Shown here: positions 1 through 8,008 of the stretch, piece by piece
How positions within the stretch are numbered: the stretch's first letter is position 1
Layout: every line of letters starts with the position of its first letter
Assembly (NCBI GenBank): GCA_035699465.1
Contig: DASSPT010000165.1
Span: 1 to 9,895, forward strand
DNA from: JAICNR01 sp035699465
Lineage (GTDB): Bacteria > Gemmatimonadota > Gemmatimonadetes > JACCXV01 > JAHWKZ01
Reading direction: 5' to 3'
Length of the DNA: 9,895 bases
Position numbers and translations under genes: made by a program
The notes under the pieces: model-generated
Seen by the model: the letters and a program-made list of their open reading frames with translations, nothing else
Database searches by the model: none
What the model was told of the DNA's origin: nothing

Positions 1-411
1 GAGACGGACGTTCGAGGCGTGGTGGGCCACGTCACTGCGACGTGGACGGCCCGTGAAGCCCGCACCCACTACCACGCAAGCGTGCAGGGCCACCACGCCT
101 TCGAGACGGAGTTCGGCGTCACCGACACCGTCAACGGGGGCGGCGGCAGCGTGCGCTTCCTCGACGGGAACGACCTCAGCACGATGTGGGGCGTGGATCA
201 TCGCCTGGTCGACACGCGGCTGATCGCGCTGATCGAGGCGGGCTACTCGTGGTCGCTGGAGCGTGGGCGGCTGGCCCTGGGGGTCGACACGGGATCGCAC
301 CACCTCCGCGTCCTCCTGGGAGTCCTGTATCCCGGCGTAAAGACCGATCTCGCGACCGAGCCGACCGATCTCGTCATCACCCCGGCCTTCAGCGTCCATT
401 GGCGATTTTGA
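1..411 (+). CDS. C-terminal part of a probable outer-membrane beta-barrel protein (5' truncated)
   Basis: The frame is open from the first base of the window and stops with TGA at 409-411, so only the last 136 residues are visible and the true start lies upstream. A GTG at position 19 is in frame, but nothing suggests that it is the start. The sequence has alternating polar and hydrophobic residues, Gly- and Asn-rich turns (a VNGGGGS stretch), many aromatics, and ends in SVHWRF. A terminal aromatic residue, usually Phe, preceded by alternating hydrophobics is the classical C-terminal signal of outer-membrane barrels recognised by the BAM complex. I do not recognise the family. The next gene, a lipoprotein, starts 23 bp later in the same direction, so the two are probably co-transcribed. 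The barrel call is an inference from pattern. The fact that this is a coding 3' end is well supported by the phase and by the spacing to the next gene. Confidence 0.6.
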   Translation, partial: ETDVRGVVGHVTATWTAREARTHYHASVQGHHAFETEFGVTDTVNGGGGSVRFLDGNDLSTMWGVDHRLVDTRLIALIEAGYSWSLERGRLALGVDTGSHHLRVLLGVLYPGVKTDLATEPTDLVITPAFSVHWRF

Positions 412-434
412 GCGGCCGTCTGCGTCCGGGACGC

Positions 435-956
435 ATGCTGCCGCGGTGGCTTGCCCTGGGGCTCCTGGCGGCGTCCGTCGGCGCGGGCTGCCGCGAGGTC
501 GTCTACGACATCCTCACCGACGAGCGCACGGTGCGGGTGCCCGAGTCCAGCAGAAGCGCCATCACGATGGACACCGGCCGCATCGAGCTTCCATCCAGGC
601 TGGGAAGCGACAAGACCGTCGACAGCGCCACGCTCCAGCTGACGGCCACGAACTTCAACCTGGACAACCCCGTCGTCGTGGACATCTCGGTGGCCTCCTC
701 GCAGAACCCGAACGTGTTCGGCGATATCACGAGCGGCCTGCATCTCGATCCAGGGGAGACCCGCTCGATCGAAGTGGTGCAGACGGGGAACCGAGACCCG
801 CTCGTCCTGGCCACCCAGAGCGAGGCGGTGAACGTCCGCTTCGAATCGGCGTCTCCCGAGCCCGGGATCGGCGAGATCGAGTTCCGCTTCACCATCCGTG
901 TCGTCGCCCACAAGGAAACGCCCGGCACCGGCGCCGGGACGCTCATCTTCTACTGA
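435..956 (+). CDS. Small putative lipoprotein of unknown function
   Basis: This is a 173-residue protein. The ATG at 435 was chosen over upstream in-frame starts because it puts a clear export signal at the N-terminus: positive charge at Arg4, then a hydrophobic stretch LALGLLAASVG, then AGC with Cys19 as the probable lipidated residue. Position -3 is Gly rather than Leu, so the lipobox is acceptable but not textbook. The mature part is rich in Thr, Val, Ser and Asp with alternating hydrophobicity (for example VVVDISVASS and IEFRFTIRVVAH) and has no further Cys after residue 19, suggesting an all-beta, possibly Ig-like domain in the periplasm or at the membrane. I do not recognise a family. 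It follows the barrel fragment by 23 bp and may work with it. There is no good Shine-Dalgarno sequence upstream (only GGGA). The next gene is separated from it by a large palindrome, which may end this transcript. Confidence 0.72.
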   Translation: MLPRWLALGLLAASVGAGCREVVYDILTDERTVRVPESSRSAITMDTGRIELPSRLGSDKTVDSATLQLTATNFNLDNPVVVDISVASSQNPNVFGDITSGLHLDPGETRSIEVVQTGNRDPLVLATQSEAVNVRFESASPEPGIGEIEFRFTIRVVAHKETPGTGAGTLIFY

Positions 957-960
957 GCGA

Positions 961-1124
961 TAGTGTCCCGAGTCAGAAGTTCGTTGGCATTCGAGGCCCC
1001 CTGCATCCCGGAACGCGGTGTTGCGATTCGTCGCAATAGCTCTGCTATTCCTCCTCATCGCGCCTGGCGCTCCGGGCGCAGGTGTCCTCTCGGTGCTGCA
1101 ACGAACTTCTGACTCGGGACACTA
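961..1124. repeat. 164-bp nested palindromic element with 26-bp perfect terminal inverted repeats
   Basis: The arms at 961-986 and 1099-1124 are exact reverse complements over 26 bp (outer ends TAGTGTCCCGAGTCAG and CTGACTCGGGACACTA). The centre of symmetry falls on a small hairpin, AATAGC at 1035-1040, loop TCT, GCTATT at 1044-1049. Between arms and centre the two halves still pair imperfectly (CCTGC and CCCGGA blocks on the left match CCGGG and GCAGG on the right). The whole stretch can therefore fold into one long hairpin or cruciform. It contains no gene of its own. A TA dinucleotide sits at each outer end, so a TA target duplication is possible but cannot be told apart from the arms. It lies between the lipoprotein stop and priA and could also act as a terminator, although there is no T-run. 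Confidence 0.9.
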
Positions 1125-1147
1125 GCCGCCGCGGTCTCGTTCCCGCG

Positions 1148-3388
1148 ATGACGCTGATCCGCGTCGCGCTGCCCCTCCCGCTCGATCGCCTCTTCACCTA
1201 TCGCCTCCCGGACGACGCGCTCGTGCCCGCGCGTGGCGCCCGCGTCCTGGTCGGGTTCGGTCGCCGGCGGCTGGTGGGCTTCGCGATCGACGCCGCCGAG
1301 GAGGCCCCCGAGGGCGTGCGGCTGCGCCGCGTCGAGCGGGTGGTGGACGCCGAGCCGGTGCTGTCCGAGACCGAGTGGGCGCTGGCCGAGTGGATGGCCC
1401 GCTACTACGTGGCCCCGCTGGGGTTGGTGCTGCGGCTGTTCTATCCGGCGGGGTCGACGGGCGAGGTGGAGGACGGGCGGGGCGGGGATGGCGCGCCGCG
1501 GCGCCTCCACGTGCTGCCGGCGGCGGACCCGGGCGAAGCGGAGCGCGAGAACGTCCTCGAGGCGTTGTCGCGCGCGCCCCAGCAGCGCCGTGCCTGGATG
1601 GCCGCGCTGGAGCTCGAAGCCCCGGTCGAGCGGAACGCTTTCTGCGATGCGCTGGGGGTCTCGGAGGGAGTCGTCGCCGCGCTCGCCGCGCGGGGGCTTC
1701 TGGCGCTCGAAGAGCGGGAGGTGTCCCTGGACCCGTACGCGGGAGGCGGAGCGCTCCCCGACGTCGCCGCGGAGGGCGCGCCATCCACCGGGCAGCGGGT
1801 GGCCATCGAGGCCATCCGGGGAGCGCTCGAGGGGTCCGGCCGGGTCGAGCCCGTTCTCCTCCAGGGTGTGACGGGGAGCGGAAAGACACGGGTCTACGTG
1901 GAGGCCGTGGCCGATGTCGTCGAGCGGGGCGGCCGGGCGATCGTCCTGGTGCCCGAGATCGGCCTGGCCGCTCCCACCGTCGCGAGGTTCCGTTCGCGGT
2001 TCGGAGACCGGGTGGCGGTGCTCCACAGCGGCCTCTCCCGCGGCGAGCGGGTCTCGGCGTGGAACCGGCTGCGGTCGGGCGACGCTTCGATCGCGATCGG
2101 GGCGCGCTCGGCCCTCTTCGCTCCCGTCGGGCGAGCCGACATCGTCGTCGTGGACGAGGAGCACGAGACGGCCTACAAACAGGACGAGACCCCTCGCTAC
2201 CTGGCCCGCGACGTCGCCGTGTACCGGGCGGCCCTGGAAGGAGGCGTGGCGGTGCTCGGCTCGGCCACGCCGTCGCTCGAGAGCCGCGCACGCGCCGACG
2301 CGGGGAAGTACCGCCGTCTGACCCTGCCGGACCGGATCGCCGCCCGCCCGATGCCGGTCGTCGAGATCGTGGACCTGGCCCGCGAGGGCGCGCTCGTCGG
2401 GCCGGGGCTGTCCGACGTGCTCGTCGAGGCCCTGGGGAAGACATTGGCCGCGGGCGACCAGGCGCTCCTGTTCCTCAACCGCCGCGGGTTCGCCTCGTTC
2501 GTCCAGTGCACCGATTGCGGCTGGGTGGGATCGTGTCCCAACTGCCGGATCTCGCTCACGTACCATCGCCGATCCCCGCGACTCCAGTGCCACTACTGCG
2601 ATCATCGCGAGCCCGTGCCGGACTCCTGCCCGGCGTGCGCGGGCCGGCGGCTGGACACGCGCGGTCTGGGGACCCAGCAGGTCGAAGCCGCCGTCGCGGC
2701 CCGATTCCCCGCGGCCCGTATCGAGCGCATGGACCTCGACACGACCGGTCCCAAGTGGTCGCACGCCCGGCTCTACCGCGCGATGCAGGCCCGCGAGATC
2801 GACGTCCTTGTGGGGACCCAGATGATCGCCAAGGGATTCGACCTGCCGGGCGTGGCCCTGGTCGGCGTAGTGTCGGCGGACACCGCGCTCCACTTCCCGG
2901 ACTTTCGTTCCAGCGAGCGCACGTTCCAGCTGCTGGTCCAGGTGGCCGGCCGCGCGGGGCGCGGCGATGCGCCGGGCAGGGTTCTCTTCCAGACCTGGCT
3001 CCCGGAGCATTTCGTCCTCACGGCCGCCGCGACCCATGACTACGAGGCCTTCTATGCGCGGGAGCGGAAGGACCGCGAAGCGCTCGGGTATCCCCCTGCG
3101 ACGCGGCTCGCCAACGTCGTCGTGAGCGGGCCCGATCCCGCGTCGGTGGAAGAGGCGGTAGGGCGCGTGGCGGAACGCGTGCGCGGGCGGGAGGGCCTGA
3201 CGGTAGTGGGGCCCGCTCCCGCGCCGCTGGAGCGGCTCAGGGGTCGCTGGCGGCACCATGTGCTGCTCAAGGCGGCAAGCCCGCAACCCCTCGATCGCGT
3301 CCTGCGCGAGCTCGCGCGGCGGGAGGAGGAGCTGGTCGGAGGCTCGAACCGGCTCGAGATCGACCGCGACCCCCTCAGCCTGCTGTGA
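1148..3388 (+). CDS. priA: PriA, primosomal replication restart 3'-5' DNA helicase
   Basis: PriA recognises stalled or broken replication forks and D-loops, unwinds the lagging arm and loads the primosome so that DnaB can be reloaded. The 746 residues match the family (about 730-800). The ATG at 1148 was chosen because it places the conserved VALPLPLDRLFTY beta-strand at residues 7-19. The GTG at 1082 would add 22 residues encoded mostly by a palindrome arm. Domains in order: 3' DNA-binding domain (about 1-100), winged-helix region (about 130-200), helicase lobe 1 with Walker A GVTGSGKT (240-247) and DEEH box (336-339), and the zinc module inserted in lobe 2 with eight Cys in four pairs (454/457, 463/466, 481/484, 494/497). 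Motif V (GTQMIAKGFDLPG) starts near 556 and motif VI (QVAGRAGRG) spans 598-606. Walker A is followed by Arg where most PriA proteins I know have Glu. No Shine-Dalgarno sequence precedes the start. Confidence 0.97.
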   Translation: MTLIRVALPLPLDRLFTYRLPDDALVPARGARVLVGFGRRRLVGFAIDAAEEAPEGVRLRRVERVVDAEPVLSETEWALAEWMARYYVAPLGLVLRLFYPAGSTGEVEDGRGGDGAPRRLHVLPAADPGEAERENVLEALSRAPQQRRAWMAALELEAPVERNAFCDALGVSEGVVAALAARGLLALEEREVSLDPYAGGGALPDVAAEGAPSTGQRVAIEAIRGALEGSGRVEPVLLQGVTGSGKTRVYVEAVADVVERGGRAIVLVPEIGLAAPTVARFRSRFGDRVAVLHSGLSRGERVSAWNRLRSGDASIAIGARSALFAPVGRADIVVVDEEHETAYKQDETPRYLARDVAVYRAALEGGVAVLGSATPSLESRARADAGKYRRLTLPDRIAARPMPVVEIVDLAREGALVGPGLSDVLVEALGKTLAAGDQALLFLNRRGFASFVQCTDCGWVGSCPNCRISLTYHRRSPRLQCHYCDHREPVPDSCPACAGRRLDTRGLGTQQVEAAVAARFPAARIERMDLDTTGPKWSHARLYRAMQAREIDVLVGTQMIAKGFDLPGVALVGVVSADTALHFPDFRSSERTFQLLVQVAGRAGRGDAPGRVLFQTWLPEHFVLTAAATHDYEAFYARERKDREALGYPPATRLANVVVSGPDPASVEEAVGRVAERVRGREGLTVVGPAPAPLERLRGRWRHHVLLKAASPQPLDRVLRELARREEELVGGSNRLEIDRDPLSLL

Positions 3389-3391
3389 GCC

Positions 3392-3420
3392 TTGAACGCC
3401 GGCCGGCCGCGTGTCATCCT
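3392..3420 (+). promoter_or_regulatory. Candidate sigma-70-type promoter for the dioxygenase gene
   Basis: A TTGAAC at 3392-3397 (4 of 6 to TTGACA) is followed after exactly 17 bp by CATCCT at 3415-3420, and 6 bp later by the ATG at 3427. The -10 match is poor (A, T and final T of TATAAT). The geometry is that of a leaderless promoter and resembles the better example upstream of position 8009. It sits just after the priA stop. Its presence would let the dioxygenase be expressed independently of priA. This is an inference from spacing and pattern only. Confidence 0.35.
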
Positions 3421-3426
3421 GTGTGC

Positions 3427-4221
3427 ATGACGGAAGAGAGCACAGCAGCCGGAGCCGCGAGCGACGACGAGCCGGTGGGGCACGTGCTCACCCGGCGCGA
3501 GATCCTCACGTTCCTGGGGGCGACCGGCGTACTCTGGCTCGCGCGCTGCTCGGGGGCGGCTCCTGGATCGGGAGAGGTGGCCGCGCCGCGCGGTACCGTG
3601 GGGACGGGGGAGCGGATCGGGTCGGGCTGCGTGGCGCGGCCGCAGATGACGGCCGGCCCGTACTTCGTAGACGGCGCGCTCGAGCGCTCCGACATCCGCC
3701 CGGATCCGGCCACCGGAGAGGTGAGCGAGGGCACGCCGCTCGAGCTCGCGTTCCGCGTGTCCCGCATCGCCGAGAACGCCTGCGTTCCGCTGATGGGCGC
3801 GATCGTGGACGTCTGGCAGTGCGACGCGCTCGGCGTGTACTCGGACGTGGAAGACCCGTTCTTCGACACCCGGGGCCGGAAGTTCCTCCGAGGCTGGCAA
3901 GCCACGGATGCGCAGGGCCTGGCCCGGTTCACGAGCGTATATCCGGGCTGGTATCAGGGACGCGCGGTCCACGTCCACTTCAAGGTGCGCTCGGCCCCCG
4001 ACGCGGATCCCGGTTTCGAGTTCACGTCCCAGCTCTTCTTCGACGACGCGCTCAGCGACCGCGTGCACGCCGGCGAGCCGTATCGGGAGCGCGGGCCGCG
4101 AAACCGCAGAAACGAAGAAGACGGCATCTTCCGACGGGGCGGTGGCGAGCTCGTGCTCGCCCTGGAGCCCTCGGGCGCGGGATACGCGGGCCTGTTCGAG
4201 CTGGGTCTCCAGGGCGTGTAG
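3427..4221 (+). CDS. Exported intradiol ring-cleavage dioxygenase-like protein
   Basis: The 264-residue protein belongs by motif to the intradiol dioxygenase fold (protocatechuate 3,4- and catechol 1,2-dioxygenases), which cleave catechols between the two hydroxyls with non-haem Fe(III). All four expected iron ligands are visible: Tyr138 in WQCDALGVY, Tyr176 in YPGWYQGR, and His182 and His184 in VHVHF. The N-terminus has TRRE at 22-25, then a hydrophobic stretch ILTFLGATGVLWLA, a Tat-type signal; Cys41 follows, but the -1 Arg makes it a poor lipobox. The GWYxGRxxHxHxKV form recalls secreted intradiol dioxygenases of actinobacteria rather than cytoplasmic PcaGH. The substrate cannot be read from sequence, and no aromatic-catabolism genes are nearby. 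The ATG at 3427 is preferred. A GTG at 3385 overlapping the priA TGA would add 14 residues and translational coupling, but would lengthen the Tat n-region. I am sure of the fold and moderately sure of catalytic activity. Confidence 0.88.
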   Translation: MTEESTAAGAASDDEPVGHVLTRREILTFLGATGVLWLARCSGAAPGSGEVAAPRGTVGTGERIGSGCVARPQMTAGPYFVDGALERSDIRPDPATGEVSEGTPLELAFRVSRIAENACVPLMGAIVDVWQCDALGVYSDVEDPFFDTRGRKFLRGWQATDAQGLARFTSVYPGWYQGRAVHVHFKVRSAPDADPGFEFTSQLFFDDALSDRVHAGEPYRERGPRNRRNEEDGIFRRGGGELVLALEPSGAGYAGLFELGLQGV

Positions 4222-4267
4222 CGCGCGGCGCCGCTCCGCCTTCCATGCGGCGGCTCCACCCCGCCGG

Positions 4268-4273
4268 TAGATT
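4268..4273 (+). promoter_or_regulatory. Candidate -10 hexamer TAGATT upstream of lepA
   Basis: TAGATT (4 of 6 to TATAAT, fits TANNNT) lies 9 bp before the lepA ATG and is followed by CCCCTCCGC. The same TAGATTCCCC string precedes the gene at 8009. No matching -35 is visible at 17 bp, and no Shine-Dalgarno sequence lies between it and the ATG. Transcription starting 7-9 nt downstream would give a leaderless or nearly leaderless lepA mRNA. Inference only. Confidence 0.35.
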
Positions 4274-4282
4274 CCCCTCCGC

Positions 4283-6082
<1,800 letters not shown>

Positions 6083-6084
6083 AC

Positions 6085-6206
6085 GGAACGTTGAAAACGG
6101 CCCATCTGCGGCGTTGCGCTCCTCGTGTCTTCCTGCGGCGTACTTTGCAGTACGCCTCGGAATCCTCTCGTCGCGCGCCTTGCATCTGAGCCGTTTTGAA
6201 CGTTCC
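6085..6206. repeat. 122-bp nested palindromic element between convergent genes
   Basis: The arms at about 6085-6104 (GGAACGTTGAAAACGGCCCA) and 6187-6206 (TGAGCCGTTTTGAACGTTCC) are inverted copies with two mismatches in 20 bp. The exact centre is a strong hairpin: GGCGTACT at 6137-6144, loop TTGC, AGTACGCC at 6149-6156, 8 perfect pairs. The intervening halves pair imperfectly, giving one long hairpin. It starts 2 bp after the lepA stop and ends 45 bp before the antiporter stop, so it is well placed as a bidirectional transcription barrier, although no T-run follows the stem. Its core GCGGCGTTGCG (6108-6118) and CGCGCCT (6174-6180) recur in the element at 961-1124. No protein is encoded. Confidence 0.85.
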
Positions 6207-6251
6207 ACACACTCTTCTACCCGGCAGATGTCCTGGGCGGTAGGACGCACC

Positions 6252-7970
6252 TCAGACGTCGGGGGATTGGATTTCGATCCCGACGGTCTCGATCCGGTCG
6301 TCGGATAGCTCGCGGATCGTGAACGTCACCGGCGGCGATGCGAGCCGGTCTCCGACGGCGGGCGGCCTCCCGAGCTTCGCGCACAGGAAATGATCGAGGG
6401 TGTGATCCGCCGGCGCGTCGATGTGGATGCCGTAGAACTCCTCCACCTCGCCCAGTCTCGTCGTCCCTCGCAGCGGGAACTCGACGGCGGTCACGGGTAG
6501 CCAGGGCTCTTCCCCGACAGTCCCGAACACGTGCTCGACCAGCGCGCGGACGGCCGGGCGGAGAAGCACGAACACGTCGTCTCCAGGGAGGATCTTCGTC
6601 GATCCGCGCGGCGGAATCACCTGTTTGTCCCGCACGATCATCGCGATCACGACGCCGTCCGGAAGGGCGAGTTCCCGGACGCGCAGACCGCTCGCGCGGG
6701 AGCCCTCCAGGATCGGGTACTCGACGATGTCGCCGTCCACGTCCTGAAGTGACGTGATCTCGAGCGTGACCCCGGAGTGGGAGACGCCGCCCTCCTGAAG
6801 GCCCAGGACGCGCGCCGCGTAGGGCAGCGTCCAGCCCTGGGTGACCGCCGAGACGAGCACGGCGAAGAACACCACGTCGAAGAGGCCCGCCGCCCCCTCC
6901 AGCCCGCGGAGGAGGGGATAGGTGGCGAGTATGATGGGCACCGAGCCCTTCAGGCCGCCCCACGCCACGAACGCCACCTCGCGCGCGGAGAACCGGAACG
7001 GGAGCATGCACACGGCGACAGCCACCGGCCGGGCGAGGAACACCAGCACACCGGCGACCAGCAGCGCGGGCTGGCTGGCCGCCACCAGCCGGCTCGGGAG
7101 GCTGAGGAGGCCGAGGAGGGTGAACATGAGGATCTGGGACAGCCAGGCGAGCCCGTCGTGGAACATGAACACCGCCTGACGGAAGGGAAGCCGCCGGGAG
7201 CCCAGCACGATCCCCGCCACGTAGACCGAGAGGAAGCCGCTGCCGCCCACCACGGCCGCGGCCCCGAAGGCGAGCAGGCCGGATGCGCTGGTCAGCACGG
7301 GGTAGAGTCCGGCCGAATCCAGGCCGATGCGATTGATGACGACGGCGGTCCCGCGAGCCACCAGCCACCCGATGAGCCCGCCCAGGACCGCCTGGCGGAG
7401 GAAGAACGTGAGGACGTCCGCCCCGGGCTCGAGGGCTCCCATCAGGATCTGAAGGCAGAGGATGGTCAGGAAGATCGCCATGGGGTCGTTCGATCCGCTC
7501 TCCACTTCCAGCAGGGCCGCGATCCGCTCCTTCACGCGCATGCCTTTCGCGCGAAAGACCGCGAAGACGGCGGCGGCGTCGGTGGACGACACGATGCTGG
7601 CCAGGAGGAACGCGGCGATCCACGGCAGGTCGAGGACCGCCATCGCGGCGACGGCGACGATCGCGGCGGTAAGCACCACCCCGACGGAGGCGAGCGTCAA
7701 CGCCGGAGCCATGACCGACCGGAACTGACCGAGGTCGGTGCGCAGGCCGCCGTCGAAGAGGATCAGGGCGAGCGCGACCGTGCCCACGCCGTGCGCCAGC
7801 GCGTAGTTCTCGAACACGATCCCGCCCAGTCCCTCCTCGCCCGCCAGCATGCCGACGACGAGGAACAGAACGAGGACCGGGAGCCCCATGCGGGCCGACA
7901 GCTTGCTCGACGCGATGCCGAGGATGAGGAGCACCGCGGCGAGCAGGATCAGGCGATCGACGAGGAACAC
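6252..7970 (-). CDS. nhaP2: NhaP2/CvrA-type K+(Na+)/H+ antiporter of the CPA1 family
   Basis: This 572-residue inner-membrane antiporter exchanges K+ or Na+ for protons and takes part in cation and pH homeostasis. The length matches E. coli CvrA (578). Residues 5-390 hold about 12-13 hydrophobic membrane segments. The ion-binding region shows SSTDAAAVF (Asp131) and ESGSNDPMA (Asn161-Asp162), the paired motif of electroneutral CPA1 antiporters. Further marks are LDGG-like LFDGGLRTD (71-79) and GGLKGSVPIILA (338-349). The cytoplasmic tail holds a TrkA-C (RCK-C) domain at about 402-475 (LPDGVVIAMIVRDKQVIPPRGSTKILPGDDVFVL), followed by a transporter-associated CorC/HlyC-like domain at about 490-570, as in CvrA/NhaP2; these are expected to sense nucleotides or ions. 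The GTG at 7970 was chosen since it begins the first membrane segment directly and no in-frame ATG lies before it. It is divergent from the GT9 gene and convergent with lepA. Ion preference is not readable. Confidence 0.95.
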   Translation of the reverse strand: MFLVDRLILLAAVLLILGIASSKLSARMGLPVLVLFLVVGMLAGEEGLGGIVFENYALAHGVGTVALALILFDGGLRTDLGQFRSVMAPALTLASVGVVLTAAIVAVAAMAVLDLPWIAAFLLASIVSSTDAAAVFAVFRAKGMRVKERIAALLEVESGSNDPMAIFLTILCLQILMGALEPGADVLTFFLRQAVLGGLIGWLVARGTAVVINRIGLDSAGLYPVLTSASGLLAFGAAAVVGGSGFLSVYVAGIVLGSRRLPFRQAVFMFHDGLAWLSQILMFTLLGLLSLPSRLVAASQPALLVAGVLVFLARPVAVAVCMLPFRFSAREVAFVAWGGLKGSVPIILATYPLLRGLEGAAGLFDVVFFAVLVSAVTQGWTLPYAARVLGLQEGGVSHSGVTLEITSLQDVDGDIVEYPILEGSRASGLRVRELALPDGVVIAMIVRDKQVIPPRGSTKILPGDDVFVLLRPAVRALVEHVFGTVGEEPWLPVTAVEFPLRGTTRLGEVEEFYGIHIDAPADHTLDHFLCAKLGRPPAVGDRLASPPVTFTIRELSDDRIETVGIEIQSPDV

Positions 7971-7973
7971 GGA

Positions 7974-8002
7974 ATGAACCTATAACGAAGGGGAGATAGA
8001 TT
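7974..8002 (+). promoter_or_regulatory. Candidate promoter for the GT9 gene, leaderless type
   Basis: ATGAAC at 7974-7979 (weak -35) is followed after 17 bp by TAGATT at 7997-8002 and after 6 more bp (CCCCCG) by the ATG at 8009. This places the expected transcription start on or next to the A of the start codon. A GGGGAG at 7990-7995 lies 13 bp before the ATG, too far for a normal Shine-Dalgarno sequence but a possible alternative. The whole divergent gap is only 38 bp, so this promoter and the antiporter promoter on the other strand overlap physically. Confidence 0.45.
7977..7982 (-). promoter_or_regulatory. Candidate -10 hexamer for the antiporter gene, leaderless type
   Basis: Read on the minus strand, TAGGTT (fits TANNNT) is followed by exactly 6 bp (CATTCC) and then the GTG start at 7970-7968. 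No Shine-Dalgarno sequence fits between. A transcript starting at about the GTG would be leaderless. No good -35 is seen 17 bp upstream (GGGAAT at 8000-8005). It mirrors the plus-strand element in the same 38-bp gap. Confidence 0.4.
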
Positions 8003-8008
8003 CCCCCG

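Noticed and set aside
961..1124. Matching peptide VPSQKFV seen in frames on both strands, as if two proteins shared a C-terminal motif
   Set aside because: It is only the translation of the inverted repeat arms read from each strand, not a protein feature.
1082..1147. N-terminal extension of PriA from the GTG at 1082
   Set aside because: The extra residues are encoded mainly by a palindrome arm and resemble nothing in PriA, whereas the ATG at 1148 starts exactly at the conserved N-terminal strand.
1055..3286. A 743-residue open frame on the minus strand opposite priA
   Set aside because: It is a shadow of priA in GC-rich DNA: the protein is dominated by Arg, Pro, Gly and His with no fold-like pattern, and the plus strand encodes a complete PriA with all motifs. 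Its last residues are a translation of the palindrome arm.
4229..4252. CGCCGC ... GCGGCG stem after the dioxygenase gene as an intrinsic terminator
   Set aside because: The stem is 6 bp with a 12-nt loop and no T-run; such pairs are expected by chance in DNA this rich in G and C.
6230..6246. Small hairpin GTCCT-loop-AGGAC near the antiporter stop
   Set aside because: A 5-bp stem with no T-run on either side; too weak to call a terminator beside the much stronger palindrome at 6085-6206.
6777..7985. A 402-residue open frame on the plus strand opposite the antiporter
   Set aside because: Composition is almost only Glu, Gly, Arg, His, Asp and Gln, typical of the antisense of a membrane protein in GC-rich DNA; the minus strand holds a complete CPA1 antiporter.
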